Shown here: piece by piece, positions 60,854 to 64,000 of the stretch
Numbering within the stretch: the first letter of the stretch is position 1
Layout: every line of letters starts with the position of its first letter
NCBI RefSeq assembly: GCF_014646695.1
Contig: NZ_BMNT01000008.1
Span: forward strand, 111,548 to 175,547
DNA length: 64,000 nt
From: Sphaerisporangium melleum
GTDB taxonomy: Bacteria > Actinomycetota > Actinomycetes > Streptosporangiales > Streptosporangiaceae
Direction of reading: 5' to 3'
Made by a program: the position numbers and the translations under genes
The notes under the pieces: generated by a model
Seen by the model: the letters and a program-made list of their open reading frames with translations, nothing else
What the model was told of the DNA's origin: nothing
Databases searched by the model: none

Positions 60854-61765
60854 TTGCCCTTCACCCCCAGTCACGTCGCCGCGGTGATCCCGCTGATCGG
60901 CTCGCCGCGGGCGCGCAAGGTCTTCGACCCGTGGGCGCTCGGGGTGGGCGCGATGGTGCCCGACCTGCCGATGTTCCTGCCCTACCTGCAGGACTACAGC
61001 CGCTGGCACTCCCCGGCCGGGGTGGTCACCGACGACGTCGCGGCGGTCTTCGTCCTGCTCGCGGTGCTGCAGTTCGTCCTGCGCGACCCGCTGACCGCGC
61101 TGCTGCCCGGCACGCTCGCCGCACGGGTCGCCGCCCTGCCCGGACCCGACTGGCGCAGGTTCTGGGCCATCGCGCTCGGCGCCGCGGCCGGGGCCGCCAC
61201 CCACGTCCTGTGGGACTCCTTCACCCACGACTGGGGCGCCGCCTTCTGGGGCTGGGGCTGGATGACCGCTCCGGTGCTCGGCTGGCTGAACGGCTACCGG
61301 CTGGCGCAGTACGGATCGTCGGCGTTCGGCCTGGCCCTGACCGCCTGGTGGCTGCTGCGCGCCCTCCGCACCCCGGCCCCCGTCCCCGCTCCGGCCGCTA
61401 CGCCCGGCGCCGGTACCGCTCCCCCTTCGGCCTCCGCCTCCGCCGCCGGTACCGTCCCGGCTTCCGCCTCCCGTACCGCCCCCACCGCGCCCCCCGCTTC
61501 CGTGCCGCGGGCACCCGTGGCGGCTCCTGCGCGCGGGACGCGGCTGCCGGAGCGGGTCCGGTGGGGAGTGCTCGCGGGTACGGTGGCCGCCGCGTGCTGC
61601 TCGGCGGCGGTCTGGCCCCTGGTCGATCCGCCCAACCCCGTCTACGGCTGGGCCGGCGTGGTCACCAGGATCGGTGTCGGCCTGCTGATCGGGCTGGGCG
61701 CGGTGCTCACCGTGTACGCCCTGCTGTGGCAGCTCGCCCGGGTCATACGCTTGTCCCGTGCCTGA
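60854..61765 (+). CDS. DUF4184 membrane protein
   Basis: 303 aa from TTG 60854 with GAGGAG nearby upstream. Begins MPFTPSHVAAVIPL, the DUF4184 signature; D residues in GAMVPDLPMFLPY and the HVLWDSFTHDWG His/Asp motif suggest a metal site in the membrane, as in distantly related YdjM-type hydrolases. About six helices with a Pro/Ala/Ser-rich loop at ~178-225. Its last codons overlap the start of the methyltransferase gene. Confidence 0.82.
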   Translation: MPFTPSHVAAVIPLIGSPRARKVFDPWALGVGAMVPDLPMFLPYLQDYSRWHSPAGVVTDDVAAVFVLLAVLQFVLRDPLTALLPGTLAARVAALPGPDWRRFWAIALGAAAGAATHVLWDSFTHDWGAAFWGWGWMTAPVLGWLNGYRLAQYGSSAFGLALTAWWLLRALRTPAPVPAPAATPGAGTAPPSASASAAGTVPASASRTAPTAPPASVPRAPVAAPARGTRLPERVRWGVLAGTVAAACCSAAVWPLVDPPNPVYGWAGVVTRIGVGLLIGLGAVLTVYALLWQLARVIRLSRA

Positions 61766-62669
61766 GCTCATCACGGTCGAGGACCCCGCCGACCCCCGGC
61801 TGGCCGACTACGTGCGCCTGCGCGACGTCGAGCTGCGCAAGAGCCTGGAGGCCGGGCGCGGCCTGTTCATCGCCGAGGGGGAGAAGGTCGTGCGGCGCGC
61901 CGTCGCGGCCGGATACCCGGTGCGCTCGGTGCTCACCACGTCCCGCTGGCTGCCGGCCCTGGCCGACGTGCTGGGCGACGCGCGGGTCTACCTGGTCTCC
62001 GAGGAGGTCATGAGCGGCATCGCGGGCTTTACCGTCCACCGCGGCGCCCTGGCGGCCATGGCGCGCCTTCCGCTTCCGGCCGTGAAGGGGCTGCTCGCCG
62101 GTGAGTACGCCGTCGCCGGCGACCCCCGCTTCCCCGTCCCGCCCGGTGGGGCGCTGCCGCCCCGGCGGGTGCTCGTCCTGGAGGATCTGGTCGACCACGG
62201 GAACGTCGGCGCGATCTTCCGCTGCGCGGCCGCACTCGGCGTCGAGGCCGTCGTGCTGTCCCCGCGCTGCGCCGACCCGCTGTACCGTCGCTCGGTCAAG
62301 GTCTCCATGGGCGCGGTGTTCGCCGTGCCGTACGCGCGGATGACCAACTGGCACGCCGGCCTGGCCGAGCTGGGCGAGGCGGGGTTCCGGACGCTGGCGC
62401 TCACCCCGGACGCCTCGGCCGTGCCCCTCGACGCCGCCGCGCTGGGTGAGGGCGACCGGGTGGCCCTGTTGCTCGGCTCCGAGGGCGACGGGCTGTCCTC
62501 TCGCTGGCTGCGTGAGGCCGACCAGGCCGTGCGCATCCCGATGAGCCCGGCGGCGATGGCCCTCGGCGTCGACTCCCTCAACGTGGTCGCCGCCGCGGCC
62601 ATCGCCTGCCACGAGCTGACCCGCCCCGTCGCCCGCCCCGGCCTGCCGGGCGAGGCCCCCGGCCACTGA
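61758..62669 (+). CDS. SpoU/TrmH-family RNA 2'-O-methyltransferase
   Basis: 303 aa from GTG 61758, overlapping the DUF4184 gene by 8 nt. N-terminal substrate-binding part (SLEAGRGLFIAEGEKVVRRA), then the trefoil-knot SPOUT domain with motif 1 VDHGNVGAIFRCAAALG, motif 2 LLLGSEGDGLSS and motif 3 RIPMSPAAMALGVDSLNVVAAAAI. It methylates a ribose in rRNA or tRNA using SAM; target unknown. Confidence 0.92.
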   Translation: MPELITVEDPADPRLADYVRLRDVELRKSLEAGRGLFIAEGEKVVRRAVAAGYPVRSVLTTSRWLPALADVLGDARVYLVSEEVMSGIAGFTVHRGALAAMARLPLPAVKGLLAGEYAVAGDPRFPVPPGGALPPRRVLVLEDLVDHGNVGAIFRCAAALGVEAVVLSPRCADPLYRRSVKVSMGAVFAVPYARMTNWHAGLAELGEAGFRTLALTPDASAVPLDAAALGEGDRVALLLGSEGDGLSSRWLREADQAVRIPMSPAAMALGVDSLNVVAAAAIACHELTRPVARPGLPGEAPGH

Positions 62670-62677
62670 GCCGCGGC

Positions 62678-62710
62678 CCGGGAGCCGGTTTGTGAGAGTC
62701 CGGCTCCCGG
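62678..62710. terminator. hairpin after the methyltransferase
   Basis: An 11-bp perfect stem (CCGGGAGCCGG at 62678-62688 with 62700-62710) and 11-nt loop start eight bases after the stop. It also precedes the convergent broken gene. Confidence 0.75.
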
Positions 62711-62715
62711 ATCGG

Positions 62716-62905
62716 CTATCCGCCGCGGCGGACCGGTGTGAAGAACGCCGGATCGGCGTGGGCGATCGCGTGGGACATCATCCCGCGGTGGAACAGCCCG
62801 TGACCGTGGTAGCGGTGCTCGTCGTACTGCCCGTCGTGCCATCCCCGGGTCCGGTTGCCGACGATGATCGGCCTGCCGTCCCTGTCGTGGATCTCCAGGT
62901 ATTGA
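62716..62905 (-). pseudogene. 3' remnant of a small gene broken by the TnpB element
   Basis: Minus-strand coding sequence of ~62 aa that reads QYLEIHDRDGRPIIVG and ends ADPAFFTPVRRGG, His/Arg/Gly-rich, with good third-position bias. Upstream its frame runs straight into the hairpin end of the TnpB element, where the sequence becomes element DNA. No start codon of its own is credible before that point. The 5' part should lie beyond the element, outside the window. Family not recognised. Confidence 0.55.
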
Positions 62906-62911
62906 CGCGCT

Positions 62912-62936
62912 CCCCGGCCTGAAGTGAAGGCCGGGG
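62912..62936 (-). ncRNA. omega-RNA right-end hairpin of the TnpB element
   Basis: A 9-bp stem with loop GAAGTGA, 18 bp past the tnpB stop. In known TnpB systems the 3' untranslated right end plus the end of tnpB is processed into the guide RNA, with the flanking ~16-20 nt acting as guide. Boundaries here are inferred. Confidence 0.5.
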
Positions 62937-62953
62937 ATTCAGCCCGTGCCGCG

Positions 62954-64000
62954 TCATGCGGCACCTCTGTGGCTTCCTGCTTCGTCGACCTGTGCCACCG
63001 CGAGCGGTGGTCTTACCTGGTCTCCACAGGCGTTCAGCCTGTCCGCCCGCCCGGCGGCCAGGATGTTGATCGCCGCGTTGACGTCCCGGTCATGGGCCGC
63101 CCCGCACAGGCAGGTCCACGACCGGACGTTCAACGGCATCGACCCGGCGACGGCCCCGCACGCCGAGCACAGCTTCGACGACGGGAACCACCGATCGATC
63201 TTGACGAAGGTCCGCCGGTACCGGGCGGCCTTGTACTCCAGCATCCCGACGAACTGCGACCAGCCCGCGTCATGGACACTCTTCGCAACTCTCGTGCGCG
63301 CCAGCCCCCTCACCGACAGGTTCTCCACGTACACCGCTTGGTTGTCGCGAATGAGCCGCGTGGAGAGCTTGTGGGCGAAGTCGCGGCGCGCGTCGGCCAC
63401 CCGGGCATGCGCCCGCGCGACCTTCACAACGGCCATGTTCCGGTTCGCCGACCCCTTCGCCTTGCGGGACAGGGCCTTTTGGGCTTTGCGGAGCTTCTTG
63501 GCCGCCCGGCGCACCAACCGGGGGTTGCCGATCTTCCGGCCGTCGGAGGTGACCACCACGTGCGTCAACCCCAGATCGATGCCCACCTCGGCGGCCGTCT
63601 CAGGCAAGGACACCTGACCGGTCTCGACGACGAAGGAGGCGAAGTACCGGTCCGCCGCATCCTTGACCACCGTGACCGAGGACGGTTCGGCGGGCAGGTC
63701 CCGGGACCAGCGCACCGGCACGTCCCCGATCTTCGGCAGGCGCAGCCTCCCGCCCGCCGTGATCGAAAACCGGGCGTTCCTGGTGAACCGGACGGCCTGC
63801 CGGTTGTCCTTCTTTGAGCGGAACCGCGGCGCGGCCACCCCCGGCCCCTTCCGCTCACCGGTGATCGAGGCGAAGAAGCCGCGGTAGGCGGTGTTCAGAT
63901 CGGCCAGAGCCTGCTGGAGGACCACCGCTGAGACCTCACCCAGCCACGCCCGCTCAGGGGTCTGCTTGGCCTGGGTGATGACCCGCTTGGACAACTCCCC
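62954..64000 (-). CDS. tnpB: RNA-guided endonuclease TnpB (5' end outside window)
   Basis: The last ~349 codons, open at the right edge. RuvC-like DED residues are present: Asp in AEVGIDLGLTHVVV, Glu in QAVYVENLSVRGL and Asp in HDRDVNAAINILAAG. The zinc ribbon CSACGAVAG plus CLCGAAH lies between the last two. The bridge helix region FRSKKDNRQAVRF is intact. TnpB cleaves DNA next to a TAM using the right-end RNA and helps keep the transposon at its site. The domain set looks functional. The tail after AAGRADR is a little longer than usual. Confidence 0.92.
   Translation of the reverse strand, partial: GELSKRVITQAKQTPERAWLGEVSAVVLQQALADLNTAYRGFFASITGERKGPGVAAPRFRSKKDNRQAVRFTRNARFSITAGGRLRLPKIGDVPVRWSRDLPAEPSSVTVVKDAADRYFASFVVETGQVSLPETAAEVGIDLGLTHVVVTSDGRKIGNPRLVRRAAKKLRKAQKALSRKAKGSANRNMAVVKVARAHARVADARRDFAHKLSTRLIRDNQAVYVENLSVRGLARTRVAKSVHDAGWSQFVGMLEYKAARYRRTFVKIDRWFPSSKLCSACGAVAGSMPLNVRSWTCLCGAAHDRDVNAAINILAAGRADRLNACGDQVRPPLAVAQVDEAGSHRGAA

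Larger units (their letters stand above)
62905..64000 (-). mobile_element. IS605/IS607-group TnpB element, right end inside window
   Basis: The element runs from about 62905 to beyond the right edge. Its right end carries a hairpin (CCCCGGCCT at 62912-62920 with 62928-62936, 7-nt loop) typical of these transposons, followed inward by tnpB. The stretch covering this hairpin and the tnpB 3' end would be the omega-RNA scaffold. The guide would then be the flanking host sequence just below 62905, read on the minus strand. No TnpA is visible in the window. Confidence 0.7.

Noticed and set aside
62912..62936. CRISPR-like repeat
   Set aside because: Single hairpin copy at a transposon end; no spaced repeat array exists anywhere in the window.

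Overview
High-GC actinomycete chromosome. Third codon positions are almost always G or C, and GTG/TTG starts and 4-nt ATGA/GTGA gene overlaps are common. The gene set includes DUF397, NgcEFG-type sugar uptake with a DasR-type operator, roadblock/LC7 proteins, PASTA-free Ser/Thr kinases and MocR regulators. It fits a filamentous actinobacterium, most likely of the Streptosporangiales; the family assignment is inference.

Layout. 1-8803: a tightly coupled plus-strand operon for a high-affinity (group 1h type) [NiFe] hydrogenase. It contains the 3' end of the large subunit, a NifU-like protein, DUF5947, DUF6084, a 539-aa unknown, a maturation protease, a 33-aa membrane peptide and hypA, hypC, hypD, hypE. 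8995-16178: housekeeping-type enzymes (amidase, luciferase-like oxidoreductase, alpha/beta hydrolase), then a minus-strand operon of three roadblock/LC7 proteins and a DUF4388-like regulator. 16430-18614: DUF523, DUF397 and DUF4032 proteins. 18886-22459: an N-acetylglucosamine/chitobiose ABC importer (ngcEFG-like) preceded by a DasR-type palindrome and a ROK-type palindrome. 22595-34231: secreted M6 protease, AhpD-like protein, pterin dehydratase, spermidine-synthase-like protein, a penicillin-binding-protein homologue that has lost its catalytic motifs, an Rpn nuclease with a probable internal start, M20 amidohydrolase, HdeD, lysine 6-transaminase, a LuxR-type regulator, tRNA-His and oligoribonuclease.

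34253-38900: membrane signalling proteins, with a DUF2510 protein, a pseudokinase-like protein and an active Ser/Thr kinase side by side. 39014-41224: divergent PNPOx-like and MocR genes. 41264-55348: a surface-polysaccharide region. It has a DegT-like aminotransferase, two CelD/BcsL-type GNAT paralogues, an amidase-like protein, a GH39-like membrane-anchored hydrolase, a 1173-aa polytopic membrane protein with a long acidic tail, a flippase, a polysaccharide deacetylase, two GT2 enzymes and a small membrane protein; 46140-55348 reads as one minus-strand operon. 55561-59675: a sigma factor fused to a membrane anchor, and a substrate-binding/VWA lipoprotein-like protein. 59856-62669: nested inverted repeat, repeat-rich unknown protein, DUF4184 protein and SpoU methyltransferase. 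62716-64000: a TnpB element inserted into, and breaking, a small gene; tnpB runs off the window.

The strongest leads for something not yet described are the Rpn gene with a strong internal start (possible intragenic antitoxin), the motif-less PBP homologue, the 33-aa gene nested in the hydrogenase protease frame, the kinase-free roadblock operon, the membrane-tethered sigma factor and the polysaccharide operon. No CRISPR array or rRNA was seen.
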